Shown here: positions 17,252-26,836 of the stretch, in pieces | Position numbering within the stretch: the stretch's first letter is position 1 | Layout: each line of letters opens with the position of its first letter | Source: Clostridiales bacterium | GTDB taxonomy: Bacteria > Bacillota > Clostridia > Caldicoprobacterales > DTU083 | Assembly (NCBI GenBank): GCA_012839095.1 | Contig: DUOA01000077.1 | Location: forward strand, 1-64,000 | DNA: 64,000 bases | Reading direction: 5' to 3' | The notes under the pieces: generated by a model | Databases searched by the model: none | What the model saw: only the letters and a program-made list of their open reading frames with translations | Told to the model about the DNA's origin: nothing | Made by a program: the position numbers and the translations under genes

Positions 17252-18208
17252 TTACCAAATTGATATATCTGTAAACTTACCGGACAACTTGTTTGTAACA
17301 GCAATCAATATAAAGGAGAAAAACCCCTGAAACAAACCTGCAGCGGCAGCAATGGGGTATTTTGCCTTCTGTATTCCTTCACGATATACATAGGTCTCCA
17401 GTACATCCACCTTATCCTGTATATGTATGTTTATAAAATTGTACACCTGATCGAAGTTAGTTTCGAAAATGCGGCCCGTTCTTAATAAAAGCAGAATAAT
17501 AATTGCCGGCAGTATGCCGGGAAGAGTGACGTGCAATGCTTGTTTCAACCGGCCGGCTCCGTCTGTGGCAGCCGCTTCATAAAGCTGGGGATCAACTCCG
17601 CTTAAAGCCGCAAGAAAAATAATGGTATTCCATCCGCTCTCTTTCCAGATGTTCGTAATGATTATAATTGGGAGAAAGAACCTTTCATCAGCCAGAAACA
17701 TAACCGATTCCCCTCCGAACAAAAAGATTTTTATGCTGTTAATTAACCCGCCGTCCAGGGCCGTCATCTGTTTGACAAAGCCTGCAACAATAACCCATGA
17801 TATAAAATGAGGCATATAGGTTATGGTTTGAACTGTCTTTTTAAACCTGTCTGATTTTAGTTCATTTAAAAGCAGGGAAAGTATAATAGGCGCAGGAAAG
17901 GTAAATAAGAGATTTACCGTACTCAGGACCAGCGTATTTTTAATAACAAGCAGCGCATGGCGATCTTTAAATAGTTTTTTAAAATACATAAAACCCACGA
18001 AGGGACTTTTCAGGAATCCTTTTGTTATGTCAAAGTCTTGAAATGCTGTTATATTGCCAAACATGGGAAGGTATGAGAATATAATCGTCAGAATAATGGC
18101 CGGTGTTACATAAACGAGGAGCCACATCCGTTTCTTAACCCTTCTATTGGATTGCTTCGGTTTCGCTCCGGGACAGAATGCATGATTTGTACTTGTCAGC
18201 ATATCCAC
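17252..18208 (-). CDS. ABC sugar transporter permease (LplB/YteP type, second triad)
   Basis: First gene of the second transporter operon, 318 residues. EAA loop YEAAATDGAGRLKQALHVTL; membrane segments begin at MWLLVYVTPAIILTIIFSYL. GTG at 18208 (after GGTGG) and ATG at 18202 are both possible starts. A promoter with TTGAGA and TATAAT lies 43 bases upstream. Gene order permease-permease-binding protein equals that of the neighbouring triad, suggesting an old tandem duplication. Confidence 0.92.
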   Translation of the reverse strand: MDMLTSTNHAFCPGAKPKQSNRRVKKRMWLLVYVTPAIILTIIFSYLPMFGNITAFQDFDITKGFLKSPFVGFMYFKKLFKDRHALLVIKNTLVLSTVNLLFTFPAPIILSLLLNELKSDRFKKTVQTITYMPHFISWVIVAGFVKQMTALDGGLINSIKIFLFGGESVMFLADERFFLPIIIITNIWKESGWNTIIFLAALSGVDPQLYEAAATDGAGRLKQALHVTLPGILPAIIILLLLRTGRIFETNFDQVYNFINIHIQDKVDVLETYVYREGIQKAKYPIAAAAGLFQGFFSFILIAVTNKLSGKFTDISIW

Positions 18209-18250
18209 TGTTCCACCATTTCATTATTGTTCATCTTTTATCTTGTCCCG

Positions 18251-18280
18251 ATTATACAACCATTTTGTCCTGCTTCTCAA
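18251..18280 (-). promoter_or_regulatory. Promoter of transporter operon 2
   Basis: On the minus strand -35 TTGAGA (18280-18275), an 18-base spacer and -10 TATAAT (18256-18251). The shared motif at 18288-18300 ends 8 bases upstream of the -35, the usual position for an activator of the AraC type. Confidence 0.7.
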
Positions 18281-18287
18281 TAATGCA

Positions 18288-18300
18288 TTCATAGAAAAGT
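18288..18300. promoter_or_regulatory. Shared 13-base motif upstream of transporter operon 2
   Basis: TTCATAGAAAAGT, identical to 14365-14377, overlapping AATAATGCAT (18279-18288). It lies between the divergent promoters of the transporter operon and the YesN-like regulator. Confidence 0.4.
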
Positions 18301-18340
18301 TTTAATATTCAACGAACTGTAAGTAACGCATTGCTTAGTG

Positions 18341-18369
18341 TTGATAGCATTTATGATTTGTGTTATTCT
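18341..18369 (+). promoter_or_regulatory. Promoter of the YesN/YesM-like two-component operon
   Basis: -35 TTGATA (18341-18346), a 17-base spacer, and -10 TATTCT (18364-18369), about 65 bases before the response regulator start. Confidence 0.65.
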
Positions 18370-18439
18370 TTAACTGAATCAATCTCGAATTTGTGTATTG
18401 TGCATATCATATTCCGTTTTCAAAAAAGGAGTTCATACC

Positions 18440-20050
18440 ATGCAGAAAATTTTACTGAAGCTGCTTATCGTTGATGACAAGCCGTCTGAGCGTGAAGGAA
18501 TTGCAGATATCATTGACTGGGAGAGCATTGGAATATCAGTGGTAGCTACAGCTGAAAACGGATTGGATGGGATTGAAAAAGCCAGAGCTCTGAAACCTGA
18601 TATCATAATAACTGATATTGTAATGCCCCATGCAGACGGGTTTAAGATGGTGGAAAGCATAAGGGAGTTTCTGCCTGACATAAAAGTTATTTTTATCAGC
18701 TGTTTTGATAATTTCAATTTCGCAAAATCTGCAATTAACATGAATGCAATGGGTTATGTGTTAAAGCCCATAATTGCAAGCGAACTCATGGAAACAATAA
18801 GCAAGGTCACAGGGCTTCATTTAAAAGAAGTGAAGAAAAAAGAGGAAGAAGAGGCGCTGATCAGGCGTCTGCGGGAGAATTTTCCCGTACTCAGGGATCA
18901 GCTGATTCGTGATATTCTGTTCGGCTTCATTAGGGATGAGAATACAATATGGAATAAAATTGAGTTTCTTGGTATCGGGCTCAGAAAGGGACATTATGCT
19001 GTACTGGCAGTGGAATATGATGACCATGAAAGTGAAACAGAAGAAAAAAAGCAGCTGTATTCACTTAAAATTAAGGAATATATCTGCAACTTCTGTGAAA
19101 AACAGTCAAGCAAAGTCAGTTTCTTTGTAATCTGCATAGAAAAGTCAAGGTATGCCATATTGATTAATATACATGAATATGAAGAATTCAGTATAAGAAA
19201 TTTCTCTGAAACACTTAAAGAAGAGCTTTCAGGAAAATTCAGCCTGTCCTTTGCCATGGGCGTCAGTAAAGCCTACAATCGCATCACGGAAGTCCACAGC
19301 TGCTATCAGGAAGCTTGCGATGCTCTTAAATTCAAGATGTATCTGGGGAAAAATCAAATATTCAATTATTCGGATATCTATAAAGGCAGTAACAGTCCTG
19401 CTGCCATTAATACAATTTTTTTGCAGAATGATTTGAAATATCTGATGAAGACAGGAGACACAGAGGAGATTGACAAATTTGCAGAAAAGCTTTTTGCAAA
19501 TGAGTCATTTACTGATAACAATCACTACATCCAGTATGTCTGTATCAGCATCATTTATTGTCTGCAGATTAACCTTATTGAACTTAATGAAGAACCGAAC
19601 GACATTATGGAAGACATCTTCACTGCTTCTGAAAAGTTTTACTTGCTGAATACGGTCGATGATGCCAAAGGCTGGATAAAAGACTCGATATTTTCAGTAA
19701 GCTCTTACCTGAATTCCAAAGACAGAGGCAGAAACAAAAAAGTAATTGAGGTACTTAAAAAATTCATGCATGAGAACTACAGCAAGGATCTGACCGTATC
19801 TGACATTGCAGAAAAGGCATATTTAAGCCCTTGTTACGCCAATTATATATTCAAAAGGGAGACCGGAGTTACTCTGATAGAATATCTCACCAGAATCCGG
19901 ATTGAGGAAGCCAGATATCTGCTTAAAAACTCCCTTCTGAAAGTATATGAGATAGCTGAAAAGGTAGGTTATAAGAGCAATTCCTATTTCAGCACGGTTT
20001 TCAAGGAACACTGCAAAATGACCCCTCTTGAATATCGTGACAGGAGGTAG
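18440..20050 (+). CDS. AraC-family response regulator (YesN-like)
   Basis: Response regulator of 536 residues that would control sugar-uptake genes. The receiver domain (about 1-125) has LLIVDDKPSEREG, phospho-acceptor Asp59 in DIIITDIVMPHADG and Lys in YVLKPI. A long helical linker follows (about 130-425). The C-terminal AraC DNA-binding domain (about 430-536) shows LTVSDIAEKAYLSPCYANY and KVYEIAEKVGYKSNSYF. AAAGGAG lies 8 bases before the ATG at 18440, which beats the upstream in-frame start. The sensor kinase starts 5 bases after the stop, and the divergent transporter operon is the likely target. Confidence 0.95.
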   Translation: MQKILLKLLIVDDKPSEREGIADIIDWESIGISVVATAENGLDGIEKARALKPDIIITDIVMPHADGFKMVESIREFLPDIKVIFISCFDNFNFAKSAINMNAMGYVLKPIIASELMETISKVTGLHLKEVKKKEEEEALIRRLRENFPVLRDQLIRDILFGFIRDENTIWNKIEFLGIGLRKGHYAVLAVEYDDHESETEEKKQLYSLKIKEYICNFCEKQSSKVSFFVICIEKSRYAILINIHEYEEFSIRNFSETLKEELSGKFSLSFAMGVSKAYNRITEVHSCYQEACDALKFKMYLGKNQIFNYSDIYKGSNSPAAINTIFLQNDLKYLMKTGDTEEIDKFAEKLFANESFTDNNHYIQYVCISIIYCLQINLIELNEEPNDIMEDIFTASEKFYLLNTVDDAKGWIKDSIFSVSSYLNSKDRGRNKKVIEVLKKFMHENYSKDLTVSDIAEKAYLSPCYANYIFKRETGVTLIEYLTRIRIEEARYLLKNSLLKVYEIAEKVGYKSNSYFSTVFKEHCKMTPLEYRDRR

Positions 20051-20054
20051 GCTT

Positions 20055-21905
20055 ATGCTGCTGAAGCTGTACAGAAACTTTTCTCAGAATCTGAAGCTAA
20101 GACATAAGCTTATTTATGCCTATACACTCCTGATTATTGTTCCAATTATCATTGTCGGAGAACTATCCTACTCACAATCAGAATCATTTCTTATCAATGA
20201 GGCAGTCCGCTCGCTGGAAAGTGAACTTATACAAGTTACGGATGATATCAACTATAAGCTGGATTTATGCCGCAAGGAGAGCGAACTGCTTTTGTTCGAC
20301 AGGCAGTTCAATAAAATTCTTCATACTGATTATACTAATGATATAAAAAAATTAAATGAAGCATATATAGATATTATAATGCCGAAATTTGAGAACCTGC
20401 GGACCATGCAGACAGACATAAAGGTATACACGGCAAACAATAGCCTTGTTTTCGGTAACAAAAACATATTAAGCATTGATGAGATAAAAAACAATCCACT
20501 TTATGAAAGCATATTTGCGGAAAAACGGCACATTGCCTGGCTCCCGGTGACTGACTTGGCAAAAAGCACTTCTTCTAACTACACCTTTTATCGTGTCAGG
20601 AATGTAGACGGCAGTGAAAATACTAGGTCAGCGGACAACATAAGTTATGAGAAGGTGCTAACCTTGTCAAGGGCGGTATATGACAATTCAGACAGTCTTC
20701 AGGCTGTAATTGATGTCTACCTGCCTGTTAGTACAATTGACAGTGTTCTGAATAATATAAACCTGCCTGATGAGGGCTCATGGGCATACTACGGTTCGGA
20801 TGGCGGTATTATCACAGCTCTCGACTCAATAAATCCGGATGAGGAGCAGGTAGCTGATATTTTGCTTAGCGGGAATGAATTTGGTACAATTTATAGTGAA
20901 AACAAGATACTGGTATACAGGAAAACATCATTGAACAGCGGTACAGTTATTTTGTCCTACCCTATGAGCTACATAAGCAGCAGAGTAAAGGTTATACGCA
21001 ATATTACACGTTGGACTGCTGCTGTATCCATTGTTATCGTCATACTAATGTCCTATTTTCTTTCCAGCCTGATTACAAGAAGACTGGGTCGCTTAATGAG
21101 CAAGATAACCAGGATTCACGATACAGGTGAGGCTGATGCAACCCTGATCATACCCGGAAATGATGAAATTGCAAAAATAGATAAGATGTTTAATATAATG
21201 ATGTCCCGTGTCAATTATCTTAAAGAACAGCATTTAAAATCAGAGGTTTCAAAAAGAGTCATGGAAATGGAGATTCTTCAGGCCCAAATCAACCCTCATT
21301 TCTTATATAACTCGCTTTCTTCTATCAAATGGGCTTTGAATAATCCAAAAATAGAGTATGTTGACAGTGTAATCGATTCACTGGTCAGGTTCTACAGGCT
21401 TGGTTTGAGCAAGGGCAGGGAGTTTATTTCCGTAAAGGAAGAACTTGAAATAGTACGTGAATATGTAAATATCCAGAAGTTTACCTATGATGCTGTTTTT
21501 GAACTCATATATGACGTCAATGAAGAAGTATATGACTATTATTGTATTAAGCTGATTCTTCAGCCTTTTGTAGAGAATGCAATTCTTCATGGAATAAATC
21601 AAAATAAAAAGGACAGCTATCTGAAAATAGGTGCATATCCTGAAAGAGGGAAAATTGATTTTGTTATCGAAGATAACGGCAAAGGCTTTGATACCGCCAT
21701 TCTGAGTACACAGGAAGACTTAGGTGACCGGGCAGCCTATAAGGGGTTTGGGATAAAAAATGCCGTTCGAAGGATAAAGCTTACCTATAAGGAACAGTGT
21801 GATGTATGTATTCAAAGCTCACCGGGAGCAGGCACAAAAGTCATCATTGAAATTCCTGCACTGACTTATCAGGAGATAAACCAATTATTCAGACAGACGC
21901 CTTAA
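20055..21905 (+). CDS. Sensor histidine kinase (YesM-like, HPK7 type)
   Basis: Membrane sensor kinase of 616 residues, partner of the regulator upstream. First transmembrane helix at about 18-40 (LIYAYTLLIIVPIIIVGEL), an extracytoplasmic dCache-like sensing region of about 270 residues, a second helix (AAVSIVIVILMSYFLSSLI), then HAMP. The His_kinase motif is QAQINPHFLYNSLSSIKWAL with the phospho-accepting His, followed by the ATPase motifs LILQPFVENAILHGI and VIEDNGKGFD. AGGAGG precedes the ATG at 20055. YesM-type kinases sense extracellular sugars or their binding proteins. Confidence 0.95.
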   Translation: MLLKLYRNFSQNLKLRHKLIYAYTLLIIVPIIIVGELSYSQSESFLINEAVRSLESELIQVTDDINYKLDLCRKESELLLFDRQFNKILHTDYTNDIKKLNEAYIDIIMPKFENLRTMQTDIKVYTANNSLVFGNKNILSIDEIKNNPLYESIFAEKRHIAWLPVTDLAKSTSSNYTFYRVRNVDGSENTRSADNISYEKVLTLSRAVYDNSDSLQAVIDVYLPVSTIDSVLNNINLPDEGSWAYYGSDGGIITALDSINPDEEQVADILLSGNEFGTIYSENKILVYRKTSLNSGTVILSYPMSYISSRVKVIRNITRWTAAVSIVIVILMSYFLSSLITRRLGRLMSKITRIHDTGEADATLIIPGNDEIAKIDKMFNIMMSRVNYLKEQHLKSEVSKRVMEMEILQAQINPHFLYNSLSSIKWALNNPKIEYVDSVIDSLVRFYRLGLSKGREFISVKEELEIVREYVNIQKFTYDAVFELIYDVNEEVYDYYCIKLILQPFVENAILHGINQNKKDSYLKIGAYPERGKIDFVIEDNGKGFDTAILSTQEDLGDRAAYKGFGIKNAVRRIKLTYKEQCDVCIQSSPGAGTKVIIEIPALTYQEINQLFRQTP

Positions 21906-22409
21906 ATATTGTGACAGAATTGCATTCATAAAAATTTTAATGAATTTTTAAACATACCAGCACAAAGCAAATGTTTATAAAGAAATTCTTATATAAATCG
22001 TTGACTAAAGAAAACAAAGAACACAAATCTGTACACATTTTCATATTTCATATGACAAATGGATAAGACAATCTCAAGTGCTATGTATAATTGTACTTTT
22101 TGTTTTTTTCTTTAATTTCAAAAGAATTTATTAATGCTATAATCTGGGTGCTCATACCATACTACCCATTATCATGCTGATTTACAGCACAGTTTATTTG
22201 TATTAGTCAATGCAGGTTTACCGGCACAGCTATACTCTTTACTCGGAATAAGTGAATGAAATGGTTTTTCTCTGCTTTGGCTAAGTGATCTGCAGCCCTG
22301 AATATTATGCTTACTACTACATCCTAGGGGAGGTGATTGCATCGGTCTTAATTGGATAAAAGCTGTTAATTCTTACGGGAACTTCACTAAAGAAGAAAGG
22401 GGATAAAAA
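21906..22409 (+). promoter_or_regulatory. Long non-coding leader of the cohesin/dockerin operon
   Basis: A 504-base gene-free interval. An extended -10 (TGCTATAAT, 22135-22143) is the best promoter candidate; its -35 is poor. This would give a leader of about 260 bases. Near 22327 there is a strong ribosome-site-like GGGGAGGTGA without a following ATG; GTG 22334 within it opens only an 8-codon frame. Another open frame runs up to the TAA six bases before the real start but lacks a normal start codon. AAGGGGA just before ATG 22410 is the working site. No known riboswitch is recognised. Confidence 0.4.
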
Positions 22410-25400
22410 ATGACAAAGAGAAAAACAAGTCAATTTCTCTCAATGGTTTTAATCTGTACTTTGCTGATTACATTATTTGTACCTGCAGGCTATGTCTTTG
22501 CACAAGCAGCAGATGATTCGCTCTATAATTTTGAAACCGGTCTGCATGATTTCTGGCATGATGATGGTGAGCATGGAACCGGAGGTATTTCTGTAAGCAG
22601 AGATAACACCAGAAGTTTTGCAGGAGACTACTCCATGAAAATCACTCTGGAAGGAGAAGATTATTATACTTTAGGTGTACAATCGCCTCCGGGCTCGGTT
22701 GGGATGACGATCACCTATCGCTTTTATATTCCATCTGGTGGAGAAACATTGCTCGTTCCATACATAATGAACTATAGTTATGACTGGCACTCTGACTGGG
22801 TATGGGAGCCTCCGAAAGATGAGTGGATTGAGCTGAAGCTTGAAATACCTTCAGGGTTTAATTCATTGGAGAGACTGGGTGTTCAGATATGGACGGATAT
22901 CCCCATTGAAATATGGATGGACAGCATTACCGTCGGATTTGATGATGACCCCGGCGATCCTGGTGATCCTGTTGAGCCGGATGACTCTCTTTTTAATTTT
23001 GAAACTGGCCTTCATGATTTCTGGGTTGATGAAGATGGTGTGCTTGTAAGAGACAATACAAGAAGTTATCTTGGCGAGTATTCTGTCAAGCTAGCCATGG
23101 AAGGTGATGTTTTTTATTCTATAGGGAAGGAAAGCCCGGGAAGTGCAATACAGCCGGGGATGACAATAACGTATCATTTCTTTCTTCCTGAAGAAAGTGA
23201 TCCCGATGAAGTAGTCGTGATTTCTCCATACTGCATGGATAGAAACTGGGGGAACTGGCAGTCAAATTGGGTGCAATTGCATCCAAGAGGCCAGTGGTTT
23301 GAAGTAAAGCTTAAAATACCTGAAAATTACAATACTCCCCTTGCCAGATTAGGTGTTCAGCTGTGGTGTGAAAATCCAATAGATATATGGATGGATAGTA
23401 TTTCAGTTGGTTTTGATATAGATAAAACCGGTCTTCAGCAGAAAATTGAGGATGCCACTTTGCTTCATGACTCAGCTGTTGAGGGGACCGAGCCCGGTCA
23501 ATATGCTGCAGGTTCAAAAGCCATATTGATGGCAGCTATTACGCAGGCAACATCGGTTTTGCTGGATGAATCAGCAACACAAGCTGTTATAAACCAGGCA
23601 ATAACTGATCTGGATAATGCTATTGCAGATTTTCTTGCTGCAAAAGTTCCGGGAGACGGATTGAGCATTACTGTAGAGTACGATAACGTAATCAATGATA
23701 TACGATATCCCTTCTGGGGAATAAATTATGTTGCATTTTGGGATGACATCCAGGGAAGTCCGGAGAGTATGCACGCCATTAAGCAGACCGGTATAGATTA
23801 TCTGCGTTTCCCGGGAGGTGAACCAGGCAACTGGTATGATTGGGCCCAGGAGACAGATTGGACTACCACCGACACCTTGGCTTTGAGGGATTATGCCAAT
23901 GGAGTAGGTGCTGCAATAATGTTGCAGACAAATCCCACTACAAATGAGGTAAATGACAACGGAGACAAAAATGATCCCTCCGGTGAGCATATTGCAGATT
24001 GGGTTCAATACTGCATCGATAATAATGTAAATGTTCCATTCTGGGAGATTGGCAATGAGCTCGATATTGACCTGTGGGATCCTCAAAGGCTGCATGAATT
24101 TGCATGGTATCTGGATATTTATGAGGAACACTATGATGCTATAAAAAGCGTTGATCCAGATGCCGTTGTCATGGGACCTGCCTCAACCAATACCTGGTAC
24201 TGGTGGGGAGTCGGCATTTTGGATTACTTCCTGAAGTCTTTCGGTAATGTATACGGTAACGGCAAGGTAGATGCCGTATCTCTCCATTATTATCCGGAAG
24301 GCTCCGCTACATGGGATTTTATCAAAAGCAGTGCTCAGGATGAATGGTACAGAGCCATGGACTTCATTCAGGGAGTTTTGGATGAAAATGACACAAGGGA
24401 TCTTCCCTTATTTATTACTGAGACCAGTGTTGCCATCGGTACCTGGGGTGGCAGCGGTACCAATGCGAATATGATAGGTGCTTTAGGAATGGCCGACCTG
24501 CTTGGAGCATACAGGAATTCCGGTGTGCAGTCTGTTGCTCTTTTCGGATGCATTCATTCAGCATCCAGAAACTGGGGATTGCTGTATGGCGTCGGTGAAG
24601 ACAGACCGGCAGAAACCCCAACCCCCACATATTTCATATTACCGATATGGACCGCCTCCGGGGATCAAGTGCTTAATGTGACAGGACTTGATGAAGATAC
24701 AGAGAGGCTCTCGCTGTCCTCCTATGCTTCAAGAAAAGATGACGGTTCAGTTCAGGTTGTTATTATAAATAAAGAGGCAGCTCCAACGAATGTCAATATT
24801 TCAATTGATGGGATTGATATAGACGGAGCCTCAGTTGAAATTTATGAAATGAAGCCAAAGAACGGAAGCTTAACCGACAAAGATGTATACTATAACGGAC
24901 AATTAATGCCGGACGTGGCAAGAGAATTATTGCCAGGCCCCACTGAGGATGTTGTGGAAGGCGAGATTTATACCAAGATAGTACCCGGGTATTCTCTCAC
25001 ATTGCTTGATTTCAAGACTACATCCGATCCTGGCTTTGATCCTGCAGAAGAAAGGGTAGAAAGCATTACACTGATAACTGAAGTTACACCTTATGGAGAA
25101 AAGGTAATGGCAGCAGCTTTGGAATATGATGAAGTTATTGATAATGAAAGCCTTGACGACTCCTGCTACTCTGTTATTGGAACCATGTTGTATGATAGTA
25201 AGGATCCAAGAACCGTAACCCGAGTGTACACCAACACTTCTCCGTCTATGACAGATGAACCTGTAAACGGTAAGTATGTAATTATAGAATTGGATGAGAA
25301 TGACGATAATGCAAGTACACTGGAATACAGTTTTGATACATGGTTGAATTTCAGGCCTGAGCCTGATTACCAAGTTTACCAGGAGAAGGATATAAATACT

Positions 25401-26744
25401 GTAAGCGGTGAAATTATTAAGGCTTCCGATGTTGCCATGAATTCCACTGATGAGATTAATCTTGTTGTTGAGGATTTCCAAAGACTATCACATTATAATG
25501 AAGCGTATGACTTTACATTGAATTATCGTTTCTTTAGCCCAACAACTGAGCCGGGAGAAAAATATCCATTGGTAATATTCCTCCATGGTTCCGGAGAACG
25601 TGGAAGCGATAATGATGTCCAGATTCTTGCCAACAAAGGAGCTGTGGTGTGGGCCTTACCTGAAAATCAGGCGGCAAATCCAGCTTTTGTTATTGCTCCA
25701 CAAGCACCGGCAGGTAACAACTGGAATACAGCCAGAGTATATAATTCGCTTTTAAGCCTTATAGATGAATTAGCATCAACACACCCAATAGATGTTGACA
25801 GGATTTATATAACCGGATTGTCGTTGGGTGGTAACGGCACATGGTCCTTAATTCAGAACAATCCTGATTTGTTTGCAGCTGCAATTCCAATATGTGGGAG
25901 AGGTACCCCGGGCAATGTGGAACCAATAAAAGACTTGCCTATTTGGGTATTCCATGCTGAAGATGATGGAACTGTTCCTGTTGAAAGATCGAGAGAAATG
26001 GTTGATGCTCTCAGGGCTATTGGCAGCAATGTCTTGTATACTGAGTATCCGGCAGGCACTGTGCTTCCCAATGCACACTTCTCCTGGGTACCGACTTATG
26101 AGAATCAGGAGGTTATTAACTGGCTTTACTCACAAACAAAGAGTGCCCTCATAAGCCCGGAATTTGTACTTACGTATGAGCCATACATTACAGAAGTCGG
26201 AGAAGAGGTTGTTGTAACTGTAAGTGTAAGGGAGATGGTGGATCTTTACAGCTTCAGAATGGATATTGAGTTTGACCAGGAACTGCTTGAATTCAGGGAA
26301 GTTATATTCAATGAAGTCTTTGATGAGTTGGGATTCGTTCTGTTGCATGATGACAATAAGGACTCCGGGTCCATAGGTTTCCTTGGCACATTGTTGCAGA
26401 ATGCGGATGGCCTGACGGGGGACATTGATATGGCCAGAATCGTTTTTGCTGCCAGAGATACAGCGGGACAGGCATTGACTATACTTCTGAGAGGTTCAGA
26501 AGCAACTGATTCCACTCTTAATGAATATGTAACAGAGAGTGACTATGAAATAAGGATGGCAATAGCCAATTCAGATGTTAACGGGGATGGGAAATTAAGT
26601 CTTTCCGACCTGACTCTGGTTGCCAAAGCGTTCGACATCATTGGGGACATGGGATTGTATGATGAAGCGCTCGATATGGATCATGATGGCGTAATTGACA
26701 TTACCGATATTGCATATGTTGCAAAAAGGCTTTTTATGCAGTAG
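22410..26744 (+). CDS. Secreted multi-domain hydrolase with cohesin-like and dockerin modules
   Basis: Exported protein of 1444 residues. Order: signal peptide (1-33); two homologous beta-sandwich modules, about 36-178 and 191-336, each starting DSL(Y/F)NFETGLHDFW and ending WMDSI(T/S)VGF, probably sugar-binding; FIVAR-like helical module (about 338-413); a clan-A-type hydrolase barrel (about 420-730) with likely acid/base Glu550 in FWEIGNELD and nucleophile Glu671 in FITETSVA, arabinofuranosidase/GH51- or GH39-like; beta domain (about 740-870); an Ig-like plus alpha/beta-hydrolase esterase resembling COG4099 (about 880-1244; Ser1138 in GLSLGG, Asp1185 or 1186, His1223); cohesin-like module (about 1250-1386); C-terminal dockerin with calcium loops DVNGDGKLSLSD and DMDHDGVIDITD. 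It would debranch hemicellulose. A cohesin and a dockerin in one enzyme chain is unusual. The next gene encodes a membrane cohesin, its possible anchor. Confidence 0.9.
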   Translation: MTKRKTSQFLSMVLICTLLITLFVPAGYVFAQAADDSLYNFETGLHDFWHDDGEHGTGGISVSRDNTRSFAGDYSMKITLEGEDYYTLGVQSPPGSVGMTITYRFYIPSGGETLLVPYIMNYSYDWHSDWVWEPPKDEWIELKLEIPSGFNSLERLGVQIWTDIPIEIWMDSITVGFDDDPGDPGDPVEPDDSLFNFETGLHDFWVDEDGVLVRDNTRSYLGEYSVKLAMEGDVFYSIGKESPGSAIQPGMTITYHFFLPEESDPDEVVVISPYCMDRNWGNWQSNWVQLHPRGQWFEVKLKIPENYNTPLARLGVQLWCENPIDIWMDSISVGFDIDKTGLQQKIEDATLLHDSAVEGTEPGQYAAGSKAILMAAITQATSVLLDESATQAVINQAITDLDNAIADFLAAKVPGDGLSITVEYDNVINDIRYPFWGINYVAFWDDIQGSPESMHAIKQTGIDYLRFPGGEPGNWYDWAQETDWTTTDTLALRDYANGVGAAIMLQTNPTTNEVNDNGDKNDPSGEHIADWVQYCIDNNVNVPFWEIGNELDIDLWDPQRLHEFAWYLDIYEEHYDAIKSVDPDAVVMGPASTNTWYWWGVGILDYFLKSFGNVYGNGKVDAVSLHYYPEGSATWDFIKSSAQDEWYRAMDFIQGVLDENDTRDLPLFITETSVAIGTWGGSGTNANMIGALGMADLLGAYRNSGVQSVALFGCIHSASRNWGLLYGVGEDRPAETPTPTYFILPIWTASGDQVLNVTGLDEDTERLSLSSYASRKDDGSVQVVIINKEAAPTNVNISIDGIDIDGASVEIYEMKPKNGSLTDKDVYYNGQLMPDVARELLPGPTEDVVEGEIYTKIVPGYSLTLLDFKTTSDPGFDPAEERVESITLITEVTPYGEKVMAAALEYDEVIDNESLDDSCYSVIGTMLYDSKDPRTVTRVYTNTSPSMTDEPVNGKYVIIELDENDDNASTLEYSFDTWLNFRPEPDYQVYQEKDINTVSGEIIKASDVAMNSTDEINLVVEDFQRLSHYNEAYDFTLNYRFFSPTTEPGEKYPLVIFLHGSGERGSDNDVQILANKGAVVWALPENQAANPAFVIAPQAPAGNNWNTARVYNSLLSLIDELASTHPIDVDRIYITGLSLGGNGTWSLIQNNPDLFAAAIPICGRGTPGNVEPIKDLPIWVFHAEDDGTVPVERSREMVDALRAIGSNVLYTEYPAGTVLPNAHFSWVPTYENQEVINWLYSQTKSALISPEFVLTYEPYITEVGEEVVVTVSVREMVDLYSFRMDIEFDQELLEFREVIFNEVFDELGFVLLHDDNKDSGSIGFLGTLLQNADGLTGDIDMARIVFAARDTAGQALTILLRGSEATDSTLNEYVTESDYEIRMAIANSDVNGDGKLSLSDLTLVAKAFDIIGDMGLYDEALDMDHDGVIDITDIAYVAKRLFMQ

Positions 26745-26787
26745 CAGAAAAGTACTGATTGGCGTATAAACCTTAGTCGATGATATT

Positions 26788-26817
26788 ATCTGCTGCCGGT
26801 TCGGTCCGGCAGCAGAT
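26788..26817 (+). promoter_or_regulatory. Intercistronic 12-bp hairpin before the cohesin-anchor gene
   Basis: ATCTGCTGCCGG (26788-26799) and CCGGCAGCAGAT (26806-26817) form a perfect stem with a 6-base loop, ending 6 bases before the ribosome site AAAAGGAG. There is no T-run, so it is more likely an mRNA processing or stability element or partial attenuator than a full terminator. Confidence 0.7.
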
Positions 26818-26836
26818 ATTTAAAAGGAGAGTAGCT

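Noticed and set aside
22410-26744. CRISPR or direct-repeat array in the enzyme gene
   Set aside because: The repeats are two diverged protein modules of about 140 residues, not short regularly spaced DNA repeats.
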